Source of the DNA: Pedococcus sp.
Lineage (GTDB): Bacteria > Actinomycetota > Actinomycetes > Actinomycetales > Dermatophilaceae
NCBI GenBank assembly: GCA_025936615.1
Contig: JAICSZ010000140.1
Span: 1 to 6,268, forward strand
Direction: 5' to 3'
DNA length: 6,268 nt
Position numbers and translations under genes: made by a program. The notes below the pieces were generated by a model. That model ran no database searches. It was not told the origin of the DNA and saw only the letters and a list, made by a program, of their open reading frames with translations. Each line of letters begins with the position of its first letter. Positions within the stretch are counted from its first letter, which is position 1. This document shows, piece after piece, positions 1-5,438 of the stretch.

Positions 1-40
1 CGGCCAGGAGGGCACGGCGGGGCATCTTGGTCACGAACAC
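1..40 (-). CDS. Partial divergent LCP-family paralogue (N-terminal 13 codons only)
   Basis: Read on the minus strand from a GTG at 40-38, the left edge encodes VFVTKMPRRALLA. This is residue for residue the start of the LCP protein at 246-1418. The DNA matches that gene's 5' end at all but one base: base 35 (G) faces T251, a synonymous TTC/TTT difference in the Phe codon. The simplest reading is the start of a second LCP lipoprotein gene, transcribed leftward out of the window and sharing the region 41-245 with its twin. An ATG at 25-23 is an alternative start. Only 40 bases are visible, so the rest of the protein, and whether the gene is intact, cannot be judged. A duplicated fragment without a full gene would look the same here. 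Confidence 0.5.
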   Translation of the reverse strand, partial: MFVTKMPRRALLA

Positions 41-47
41 GCGGTCC

Positions 48-53
48 AGAGTA
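48..53 (-). promoter_or_regulatory. Putative -10 element of the leftward LCP paralogue
   Basis: The minus strand reads TACTCT, fitting the actinobacterial TAnnnT -10 pattern, and ends 7 nt before the GTG at 40. It is the exact mirror of the box at 233-238. No convincing -35 is visible. Assignment rests on position, pattern and conservation in both arms. Confidence 0.35.
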
Positions 54-123
54 CGTCGCGCAACGTCGTGCCCCGCTCACGCCCCGCGGTCCGCTGCCAC
101 CCGGCAACACTGCCACTCGACAA

Positions 124-176
124 CGAAGGGCGGTGGGCCCCCAACCAGACGGGCCGGGCCCCCCCACCGCTCTTCG
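124..176. repeat. Central hairpin of the divergent intergenic region
   Basis: Positions 124-137 (CGAAGGGCGGTGGG) and the reverse complement of 163-176 (CGAAGAGCGGTGGG) agree at 13 of 14 bases. The loop of about 25 nt is itself rich in G and C runs. It could be an operator for a dimeric regulator placed between the two promoters, a structure left from the duplication, or simply the inner part of the larger inverted repeat. It lies upstream of both predicted start sites, so it is probably not transcribed from either promoter. Confidence 0.5.
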
Positions 177-232
177 CGGCTGGGGTACCAGCCGACCCGC
201 GGGGCGTGCGCGGGGGACGCCGTTGCGCGACG

Positions 233-238
233 TACTCT
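233..238 (+). promoter_or_regulatory. Putative -10 element giving a leaderless LCP mRNA
   Basis: TACTCT matches TAnnnT and ends 7 nt before the GTG at 246, so transcription would begin at or next to the start codon. No Shine-Dalgarno sequence precedes the GTG at 246, the GTG at 252 or the ATG at 261, which fits leaderless translation, common in actinobacteria. The usual -35 interval (about 209-215) is G-rich and has no TTGACA-like hexamer. A TTGCGC at 223-228 is too close to act as the -35 of this box. Confidence 0.4.
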
Positions 239-245
239 GGACCGC

Positions 246-1418
246 GTGTTTGTGACCAAGATGCCCCGCCGTGCCCTCCTGGCCGGCCTCGCGGCCGTCC
301 CGGTGGCCGTGCTCGCGGCCTGCTCCAAGGACAAGCCGAAGCCCCCTGCCACGTCGAGCGCCCCCTCGTCGTCCTCGACCACCGCACCGCCCAAGCCGCA
401 GGCGAGCGGCAAGGGCCTGCCTGCCGACCTGCTCGGCGTGATGACCGCGATGTACGTGGGTGGCAAGGTGCCGGCCAGCGGAGCAGTGGCTGCCGCCCTC
501 GCCAAGCGGAAGCCGGCCGGCAAGTCGGTCACCGTCGCAGGGTCCACGGGAACGTGGAAGAAGACGCCGATCGCGGTCGTCACCCAGGGCAAGGACGTGA
601 CCCTGCTGGTCAAGGGCAAGACGTGGTCGGTGGTCGGCGGCTGGTGGCCCTCGATGGGGGTGGCGCGCGCGCCGTTCAAGGCGATGCACGTGCTGTCGAT
701 CGGGTCAGATGCCCGCGCCAAGCAGGCCGTCGAGAAGTGCCGCGGCGACTCCCTGCACATCATCGGGGTCGACGCCAAGGGCGTCGGCGGCATCCTCGGC
801 ATCCCCCGGGACTCCTGGGTGCCGATCTCCACGGGGGGCACCTCGAAGATCAACTCGGCGCTGACCTTCGGCGGCGCCAAGGGCCAGTGGCACACGGTCC
901 GGAACACCACCGGCATCCCGCTCGACGGATACGTGATCACGGGGTTCAAGGGCTTCCGCGACATGGTCAGCGCCGTGGGCGGGATCGCGCTGGTCTACCA
1001 CGCCTCACTCAAGGACGACCAGGGAATGCAGATCGTGCGACCGGGGCTGAACCACCTCAACCGCACCACCGCGCTGGCCTTCGCCCGCGAGCGCCACCAC
1101 CTGCCCAACGGCGACTTCGGCCGCTCGCTCAACCAGGGCCGGCTCATCCAGGCCGGCATGGCGATGGCGGCCAGGTCCGGCCCGGGCACGCTGCCCAAGT
1201 ACCTCACCAAGATCTGGCCGCACGTGAGCACGAACCTCGGGGTGGAGCAGGTCCTCAACGCGTGCGCCAGCCTCTACCTCACCAACGCTGCCAAGGTTCC
1301 CAACAAGGTGGTTCCCGGCGCCATCGGCACCCGCGGGGGTGGCCAGTCCGTGGTGCTGCTCGGCAGCGCCGCGCGCGCCGACTTCAAGGACATGAGGGAC
1401 GGACGGCTGCGTGCCTGA
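246..1418 (+). CDS. LCP (LytR-CpsA-Psr) family lipoprotein, probable cell-wall glycopolymer ligase
   Basis: LCP enzymes transfer lipid-linked glycopolymers to peptidoglycan outside the cell membrane; the substrate here is unknown. Numbering from the ATG at 261 (385 aa), residues 1-21 form a signal peptide with twin arginines (MPRRALLAG) and a lipobox LAAC ending at Cys21, so lipid anchoring is predicted, possibly after Tat export. A Ser/Thr/Pro-rich linker spans 22-50. An unrecognised region spans about 51-140. The LCP domain spans about 142-300. By family alignment from memory it keeps the active-site residues: GSDAR (D150, R152), RGD (R161, D163), PRD (R183), KIN (K196), and ARER plus GDFGR and Gln (R276, R278, R288, Q292). 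The GTG at 246 (390 aa) is chosen because the putative -10 box places the transcript start there and the arm is conserved upstream of the ATG; 252 and 261 remain possible. The 3' end overlaps argA by 8 nt. Confidence 0.88.
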   Translation: MFVTKMPRRALLAGLAAVPVAVLAACSKDKPKPPATSSAPSSSSTTAPPKPQASGKGLPADLLGVMTAMYVGGKVPASGAVAAALAKRKPAGKSVTVAGSTGTWKKTPIAVVTQGKDVTLLVKGKTWSVVGGWWPSMGVARAPFKAMHVLSIGSDARAKQAVEKCRGDSLHIIGVDAKGVGGILGIPRDSWVPISTGGTSKINSALTFGGAKGQWHTVRNTTGIPLDGYVITGFKGFRDMVSAVGGIALVYHASLKDDQGMQIVRPGLNHLNRTTALAFARERHHLPNGDFGRSLNQGRLIQAGMAMAARSGPGTLPKYLTKIWPHVSTNLGVEQVLNACASLYLTNAAKVPNKVVPGAIGTRGGGQSVVLLGSAARADFKDMRDGRLRA

Positions 1419-1920
1419 GGGTGCCACGCCCGTGGTGCGCCGGGCGCGAGCGGCGGACATCCGCGCCATCCGCGAGCTGGTTCGACCCCTGGCCGACTCG
1501 CGGGTCCTGGTGTCCAAGGACGCGGTGACCTACTACGAGTCGCTGCAGCAGTTCCGGGTCGCCGAGGTCGACGGCCAGCTCGTCGGCTGTGGTGCGCTCC
1601 ACGTCATGTGGGAGGACCTCGCCGAGATCCGCACGCTCGCCGTGGCTCCGCAGGCCAAGGGCACCGGTGTCGGCTCGGTCCTGCTCGATGCGCTCGTGCA
1701 GGACGCCCGCGACCTCGGTCTGCGCCGGTTGTTCTGCCTGACCTTCGAGCTGGACTTCTTCACCCGGCACGGGTTCGCCCCCATCGAGGGCCAGGCGGTC
1801 ACGCCGGAGGTCTACGCCGAGCTGGTCCGGTCCTACGACGAGGGCGTGGCGGAGTTCCTGGACCTCGAGCGGGTCAAGCCCAACACCTTGGGCAACACCC
1901 GGATGCTGCGGACGCTCTGA
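1411..1920 (+). CDS. argA: N-acetylglutamate synthase, GNAT type (amino-acid N-acetyltransferase)
   Basis: This enzyme transfers acetyl from acetyl-CoA to glutamate, the first step of arginine biosynthesis, in the cytoplasm. The 169-aa protein is a single GNAT domain. The acetyl-CoA loop is QAKGTG (Q81-G86), preceded by the strand EIRTLAVAP (72-80). Other family-typical stretches are VGCGALHVMW (58-67), FFTRHGF (116-122), GVAEFLDL (145-152) and VKPNTLGNTRML (155-166). From memory these follow Mycobacterium tuberculosis Rv2747 almost end to end, including length. It is the short stand-alone ArgA and lacks the amino-acid-kinase domain of E. coli ArgA. The GTG start lies inside the last codons of the LCP gene, with GAGGGA at 1394-1399 and GGACGG at 1401-1406 as weak ribosome-binding candidates. 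Translation is probably coupled to the LCP gene. Another amino-acid acetyltransferase role is possible but less likely. Confidence 0.88.
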   Translation: MPEGATPVVRRARAADIRAIRELVRPLADSRVLVSKDAVTYYESLQQFRVAEVDGQLVGCGALHVMWEDLAEIRTLAVAPQAKGTGVGSVLLDALVQDARDLGLRRLFCLTFELDFFTRHGFAPIEGQAVTPEVYAELVRSYDEGVAEFLDLERVKPNTLGNTRMLRTL

Positions 1921-1951
1921 CGCCTGCGCAGCACGAGGGCCTGCGCGTCAG
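1917..1951. terminator. Possible two-way terminator hairpin between convergent genes
   Basis: CTGACGC (1917-1923) pairs with GCGTCAG (1945-1951) and GCAG (1928-1931) pairs with CTGC (1941-1944). This gives 11 bp with a 4-nt bulge and a 9-nt loop. The hairpin includes the argA stop (1918-1920) and the MFS stop on the other strand (1950-1948). No T-run follows on either side, so it would be a U-less, actinobacterial-style terminator if it works at all. Confidence 0.4.
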
Positions 1952-3420
1952 TTCGGGCGGGAGGGCGCCCGTCGGTGCCCACTCATGCGGATGCGGGCGG
2001 AGGCGAGCAGGACGCCGAGCAGCAGCACGGAGATCACCCCGAAGCCCAGGCGCGGCACGAGCGGCAGTGCGATGCCGACCGCGCCGCCCACGACCCAGGC
2101 CATCTGCAGGACCGTCTCCGACCACGCGAACACCCTGGTGCGGACCGACTCCTCGATCTCGCGCTGGACGACGGCGTCGCTGCTCAGCGTCACCAGCGGT
2201 GCAGCGGACCCGGCGACGAACCCGAGCGCGAGCAGCGTCCACAGTGAGTAGAAGGTCGCAGTTGCAAGCGCCGCGAACACGTCCAGGATCAGCCCCACGG
2301 AGATGATCACGTCAGGTCGACGCCGGCCCAGTGCGTTGCCCAACCCGGTCGCGAGCGCGTTGCCGGTGCCGGCGGCGCCGACCACCAGGGCCAGGACCAA
2401 GGTGCCGTCGTAGCCGGGGACAGGGTGCTCGCGCATGAGGAAGGCCATGAACAGGGTGAGGAACCCGGTCAGCAGCCGGGCGCCCATCGTGCTGCAGAGT
2501 GCGGCGAGCACCGGGACGGGGAGGGCCGCCACCCGCGCCCGCAGCCGCGGCAGCAGGCCGGCGCGCCCACGCTCCGGACGGGGCAGCGGCACCGGACCGG
2601 TGTCCTCGATGTCCTGCTCGCCGACAGCCGAGTCGACCCGTGCGGGCAGCCGGATGGCCAGGACCGTTCCGACGATGTAGACGACGAATGCCATCCGCAG
2701 GGACCACTGCGGCCCGATTCGGGACAGGGCTCCCGCCAGGCCACCGCCGACCGCCATTCCGGCCACGCCCGCCAGCGCGATCCGGGAGTTGGCCTTGACC
2801 AGGCTGAACCCGGGCGGCAGCAGCCTGGGCACCGCCGACGCGCGAGTCACGTTGTAGGCCTTTGCCGCGACGAGGCAGGCCAGGGCGGCCGGGAACAGCC
2901 AGGGCGAACCGTCGACCACCGCCTCGGCCAGGACCCAGCACAGGAAGGCCCGCAGCGCCAGCGTCGTGCCGATCGCCCAGCGCCGGCCGTGCCGGAACCG
3001 GTCGAGCAGCGGGCCGATGAAGGGTGCGAGCAGCGTGAACGGGGCCATCGTCAGGAGCAGGAACTGCGCCACGCGGCCGCGCGCCTCGTCGGTGGGCATC
3101 GCGAAGATCGTGCCGGCCAGGCTCACCGTGAGGGCCGCGTCGCCGACGAGGTTGACGAAGTGCAGCTCCACGAGCCGGGCCAGGCCGCTCTCGCCGGCCC
3201 CGGCGGAGCTCGCGTAGGCCCGCGCCCGGCGGGCCCCCGCCCGGCTGCCGCGACCGGCGAGCCTGGCGCCCGCCAGCGTGCCACGGCCCACCGCCCGCCC
3301 GGTGCGGGTCGCACCCCTGCCCACGGCCCGGGCCGCAGCCGCACCTCGTCGCCGCGGCAGCTCTTCCCGGGCGCCCGCGCCGTCGGGGGCCGGTCCCCCA
3401 CGCGTCGGCTGGTCGGGCAT
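1948..3420 (-). CDS. Major facilitator superfamily (MFS) transporter with Arg-rich N-terminal tail
   Basis: A 490-aa membrane protein, probably a proton-driven exporter; the substrate cannot be told from sequence. Residues 1-80 form a soluble, Ala/Gly/Arg-rich tail with three 11-residue repeats (31-63). About 12 membrane segments follow, near 83-106, 118-139, 148-169, 173-195, 212-232, 241-258, 302-329, 338-363, 370-390, 392-415, 428-452 and 459-476. A charged central loop (about 259-300) separates the two halves. The loop between helices 2 and 3 carries the MFS motif A, GPLLDRFRHGRR (136-147), and a shorter version, GNALGRRRPD (361-370), appears in the second half. The ATG overlaps the mutY stop as TGATG, and GAGAGG at 3433-3428 gives a well-spaced ribosome-binding site, so translation is probably coupled to mutY. 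It is the last gene of the radA-disA-mutY set. Confidence 0.85.
   Translation of the reverse strand: MPDQPTRGGPAPDGAGAREELPRRRGAAAARAVGRGATRTGRAVGRGTLAGARLAGRGSRAGARRARAYASSAGAGESGLARLVELHFVNLVGDAALTVSLAGTIFAMPTDEARGRVAQFLLLTMAPFTLLAPFIGPLLDRFRHGRRWAIGTTLALRAFLCWVLAEAVVDGSPWLFPAALACLVAAKAYNVTRASAVPRLLPPGFSLVKANSRIALAGVAGMAVGGGLAGALSRIGPQWSLRMAFVVYIVGTVLAIRLPARVDSAVGEQDIEDTGPVPLPRPERGRAGLLPRLRARVAALPVPVLAALCSTMGARLLTGFLTLFMAFLMREHPVPGYDGTLVLALVVGAAGTGNALATGLGNALGRRRPDVIISVGLILDVFAALATATFYSLWTLLALGFVAGSAAPLVTLSSDAVVQREIEESVRTRVFAWSETVLQMAWVVGGAVGIALPLVPRLGFGVISVLLLGVLLASARIRMSGHRRAPSRPN
3232..3330 (-). repeat. Three tandem 33-bp coding repeats (11-residue units) in the MFS tail
   Basis: The translation divides into RAVGRGATRTG, RAVGRGTLAGA and RLAGRGSRAGA (residues 31-63), followed by a partial unit RRARAYA (64-70). 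The consensus is R-x-x-G-R-G-x-x-x-G-x. The DNA units are less alike than the protein units, which suggests an old duplication or selection on the protein pattern. Between Glu20 and Glu77 there are many Arg and no acidic residue. Confidence 0.6.
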
Positions 3421-4322
3421 CAGCCGGCCTCTCGCACGCCCGGCAGCCTGAACCGCCCGTCGGCCGTGGGCTCGACGAGCCCGTCAGCGACGAGAGAGTC
3501 GAGGCAGCGTTCACGCTGGGTCGCGTTGTCGGACAGGGCGTCCAGCACTTCTCGTGGCACGGGCTCGATGCTGCTGCGCATCGCCGCGAGGACGACGCCG
3601 CGCAGCTGGCGGTCGGTGCCGTGCCAGGGCTGGCCGCGGCGTGGTGGACCGTCGTGGGCTGGGCGGCCCGCGAGCTGCCATGCGCACATGTCGCGAGCCG
3701 GGCACGCATCGCACCGTGGGACCCGGGCCGTGCACACCAGGGCACCGAGCTCCATGACCGCCACGCTCCACGTGCGTGCCTGCGCGGCCCCCTTCGGCAC
3801 CAGGCCAGCGGCGAGGGTGAGCTCGGAGCGCGTCGGTGACGGCGCGGCATGCTCCCGGCCGGTGGCGACGCGGGCCAGGACGCGGCGCACGTTGGTGTCG
3901 ACCACCGTGGTGCGTTCGCCGAAGGCGAAGGTGGCCACGGCAGCGGCGGTGTAGGCGCCGACTCCCGGGAGCTCGAGCAGCTCCGCCTCGGTGGCCGGTA
4001 CCCGCCCGTCATGGAGGGTGACCATGCTGGTGGCCGCCGCGTGCAGGCGAAGCGCGCGCCGTGGGTAGCCAAGCCGCCCCCAGGCGCGCACGGCCTCACC
4101 GGGAGGCTCGGCAGCGAGGTCGGCAGGCGTGGGCCAGCGGCGCAGCCACTCGCGCCACACCGGCTCGACCCGGGCAACCGGTGTCTGCTGGAGCATGACC
4201 TCGGAGACGAACACGCCCCACGGGGTCGCCTCGGGCAGGCGCCAGGGCAGCTCCCGGGCGTTCTCGGCGTACCAGTCCAGCACCCGCTCGTGCAGGAGCG
4301 GCGGGGCGGGCGTGCTGGTCAC
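3420..4322 (-). CDS. mutY: A/G-specific adenine glycosylase MutY
   Basis: MutY removes adenine mispaired with 8-oxoguanine, starting base-excision repair. The 300-aa protein has the HhH-GPD fold. SEVMLQQT (40-47) holds the catalytic Glu41. The helix-hairpin-helix is LPGVGAYTA (118-126). VVDTNVRRV (140-148) holds the catalytic Asp142. The 4Fe-4S loop has Cys197, Cys204, Cys207 and Cys213 with the correct C-x6-C-x2-C-x5-C spacing. After about residue 235 there is no NUDIX-like 8-oxoG-recognition domain as in E. coli MutY (about 350 aa). Instead there is a short segment (about 240-297) that reads like a winged helix, ending [15 protein letters not shown]. The length is close to that of mycobacterial MutY (about 300 aa). 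The GTG start overlaps the disA stop in a GTGA, so the two are probably translationally coupled. Confidence 0.95.
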   Translation of the reverse strand: MTSTPAPPLLHERVLDWYAENARELPWRLPEATPWGVFVSEVMLQQTPVARVEPVWREWLRRWPTPADLAAEPPGEAVRAWGRLGYPRRALRLHAAATSMVTLHDGRVPATEAELLELPGVGAYTAAAVATFAFGERTTVVDTNVRRVLARVATGREHAAPSPTRSELTLAAGLVPKGAAQARTWSVAVMELGALVCTARVPRCDACPARDMCAWQLAGRPAHDGPPRRGQPWHGTDRQLRGVVLAAMRSSIEPVPREVLDALSDNATQRERCLDSLVADGLVEPTADGRFRLPGVREAG

Positions 4323-5395
4323 ACGTAGCGTTCGAGGATGCTCGACTCGGCGAGGCGGGACAGTCCCTCTCGCACGGCGCGGGCTCGGCCCTCGCCGACG
4401 CCCTCGACGTCCATGAGCTCCTCGAGGTTGGCGGCCAGCAGCTTCTGGAGGCTGCCGAAGTGGTCGATCAGCCGGTCCACGATCGCGCCGGGCAGTCGGG
4501 GGACCTTGCTGAGCAGGCGGTAGCCGCAGGGGCTCACCGCAGCGTCGAGGGCGTCGCCACCCACCGGGAAGCCCAGCGCCTTCGCGCCGGCCGACAGGTC
4601 GAGCAGCTCGGTGGAGGTGAGCTCCTGCAACGCAGCGAGGGCCTCCTCGGTGGTGAGCTCGGCGCGGGTCGCGGGCAGGTAGTCGCGGATCACCAGCTCG
4701 CGGTCGTTGCCGAGGCCGCCGGTGAGCTCCTCGAGCTGGAGGGTGAGCAGCCGTCCGTCGACGCCCAGCTCGACGACGTACCCGTCGATCTCGTCGCTGA
4801 TCCGCCGCACCATCTCCAGGCGCTGGAGCACGCTCGCCACGTCACGCACCGTGACCAGGTCCTCGATCTCGAGCGCCGAAAGGGTGCCGGTCACCTCGTC
4901 GAGCCTGGACTTGTAGCGCTCGAGGGTCTGCAGGGCCTGGTTGGCGCGCGACAGGATCGCGCTGGAGTCCTCGAGGACGTGCCGCAGGCCGTCGACGTAG
5001 AGGGCGACGATCCGCATCGACTGGCTCACCGACACCACGGGGAAGCCGGTCTGCTTGGCGACGCGCTCCGCGGTCCGGTGACGGGTGCCGGACTCGCTGG
5101 TCTCGATGGACGGGTCGGGAACCAGCTGCGTGGCGGCCCGCAGGATCCGGGTGACGTCGCGGTCGACGATGATCGCGCCGTCCATCTTGGCCAGCTCGCG
5201 CAGCCGGGTGGCCTGGAACTCCACGTCGAGCGGAAAGCCGCCGCTGCACAGCTCCTCGACGGTGCGGTCGTAGCCGAGCACGATCAGGGCACCCGTCTGG
5301 CCGCGCAGGATGCGCTCGAGCCCGTCGCGCAGCTCGGTGCCGGGGGCGACGGCCGCCAGGGTGGCGCGCAGCACGTCGTCGTCACGAAGATCCAC
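4319..5395 (-). CDS. disA: DNA integrity scanning diadenylate cyclase DisA
   Basis: DisA condenses two ATP into the second messenger c-di-AMP. In studied bacteria it scans DNA and its activity falls on branched or recombination structures. The 358-aa length is normal for the family. The N-terminal DAC domain carries KMDGAIIVD (70-78, the DGA motif) and [11 protein letters not shown] (102-112, the RHR motif), so the active site looks intact. The helical linker spans about 140-290. A C-terminal helix-hairpin-helix DNA-binding domain includes [19 protein letters not shown] (near 324-342). The GTG start at 5395 is supported by an AGGGG seven bases upstream. The gene lies 43 nt behind radA and its stop overlaps mutY. 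RadA binds and restrains DisA in Mycobacterium smegmatis and Bacillus, so the neighbour fits. Confidence 0.97.
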   Translation of the reverse strand: MDLRDDDVLRATLAAVAPGTELRDGLERILRGQTGALIVLGYDRTVEELCSGGFPLDVEFQATRLRELAKMDGAIIVDRDVTRILRAATQLVPDPSIETSESGTRHRTAERVAKQTGFPVVSVSQSMRIVALYVDGLRHVLEDSSAILSRANQALQTLERYKSRLDEVTGTLSALEIEDLVTVRDVASVLQRLEMVRRISDEIDGYVVELGVDGRLLTLQLEELTGGLGNDRELVIRDYLPATRAELTTEEALAALQELTSTELLDLSAGAKALGFPVGGDALDAAVSPCGYRLLSKVPRLPGAIVDRLIDHFGSLQKLLAANLEELMDVEGVGEGRARAVREGLSRLAESSILERYV

Positions 5396-5402
5396 TGCTC
5401 AA

Positions 5403-5407
5403 CCCCT
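5403..5407 (-). promoter_or_regulatory. Ribosome-binding site of disA
   Basis: The minus strand reads AGGGG with a 7-nt spacer to the GTG at 5395-5393. It supports this GTG start for disA and suggests that disA can be initiated independently of radA translation. Confidence 0.65.
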
Positions 5408-5422
5408 GGTCGATGCTGCCGG

Positions 5423-5437
5423 CTCGGTCGCGCCGAG
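5423..5437. other. Small hairpin in the radA-disA gap
   Basis: CTCGG (5423-5427) and CCGAG (5433-5437) form a 5-bp stem with a TCGCG loop just after the radA stop; a G-T pair can add one more. There is no T-run. It could act as a weak terminator or an mRNA-processing or stability element between radA and disA. A short GC-rich stem may also be chance at this base composition. Confidence 0.25.
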
Positions 5438-5438
5438 T

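Larger units (their letters stand above)
1..285. repeat. Large imperfect inverted repeat containing a mirrored divergent control region
   Basis: Positions 1-65 are the reverse complement of 221-285 with a single mismatch (35 versus 251). The match continues with more mismatches through 66-92 against 194-220, and after a one-base gap through about 93-103 against 182-193. A further pair of arms, 124-137 and 163-176, lies in the middle. The left half carries about 14 more bases than the right (around 106-123), which shifts the symmetry centre. The near-perfect outer part covers the -10-like box, the start codons and the first codons on both sides. The inner spacer has diverged. The left arm reaches the window edge, so the true repeat is probably longer. 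No gene is seen in 41-245; this stretch is best read as the shared upstream region of two divergent genes. Confidence 0.9.

Noticed and set aside
27..245. Upstream extension of the LCP reading frame to an ATG at 27, and an overlapping 486-codon frame from 68
   Set aside because: The extra N-terminal residues have no family similarity and would bury the signal peptide inside the protein. The region is the mirrored intergenic control sequence, and the second frame is an out-of-frame shadow of the LCP gene.
1..285. Inverted repeat as a transposon end or insertion sequence
   Set aside because: No transposase or target-site duplication is visible, and the arms contain the start of an LCP gene. 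A divergent gene duplication explains the pattern better.
1963..1970. Palindrome GGGCGCCC near the MFS 3' end
   Set aside because: An 8-bp GC palindrome is expected by chance at this composition and lies within the coding sequence.
2425..3954. Long plus-strand open frame of 509 codons opposite the MFS and mutY genes
   Set aside because: It lies wholly antisense to two well-supported genes, its protein is low-complexity Arg/Gly/Gln-rich, and long antisense frames are expected at this GC content.
2312..4177. 621-codon minus-strand frame spanning mutY and the MFS gene
   Set aside because: It is in a different frame from both genes and its product is Pro/Arg/Ser-rich with no domain. The MutY catalytic motifs and the MFS membrane segments are in the other frames.
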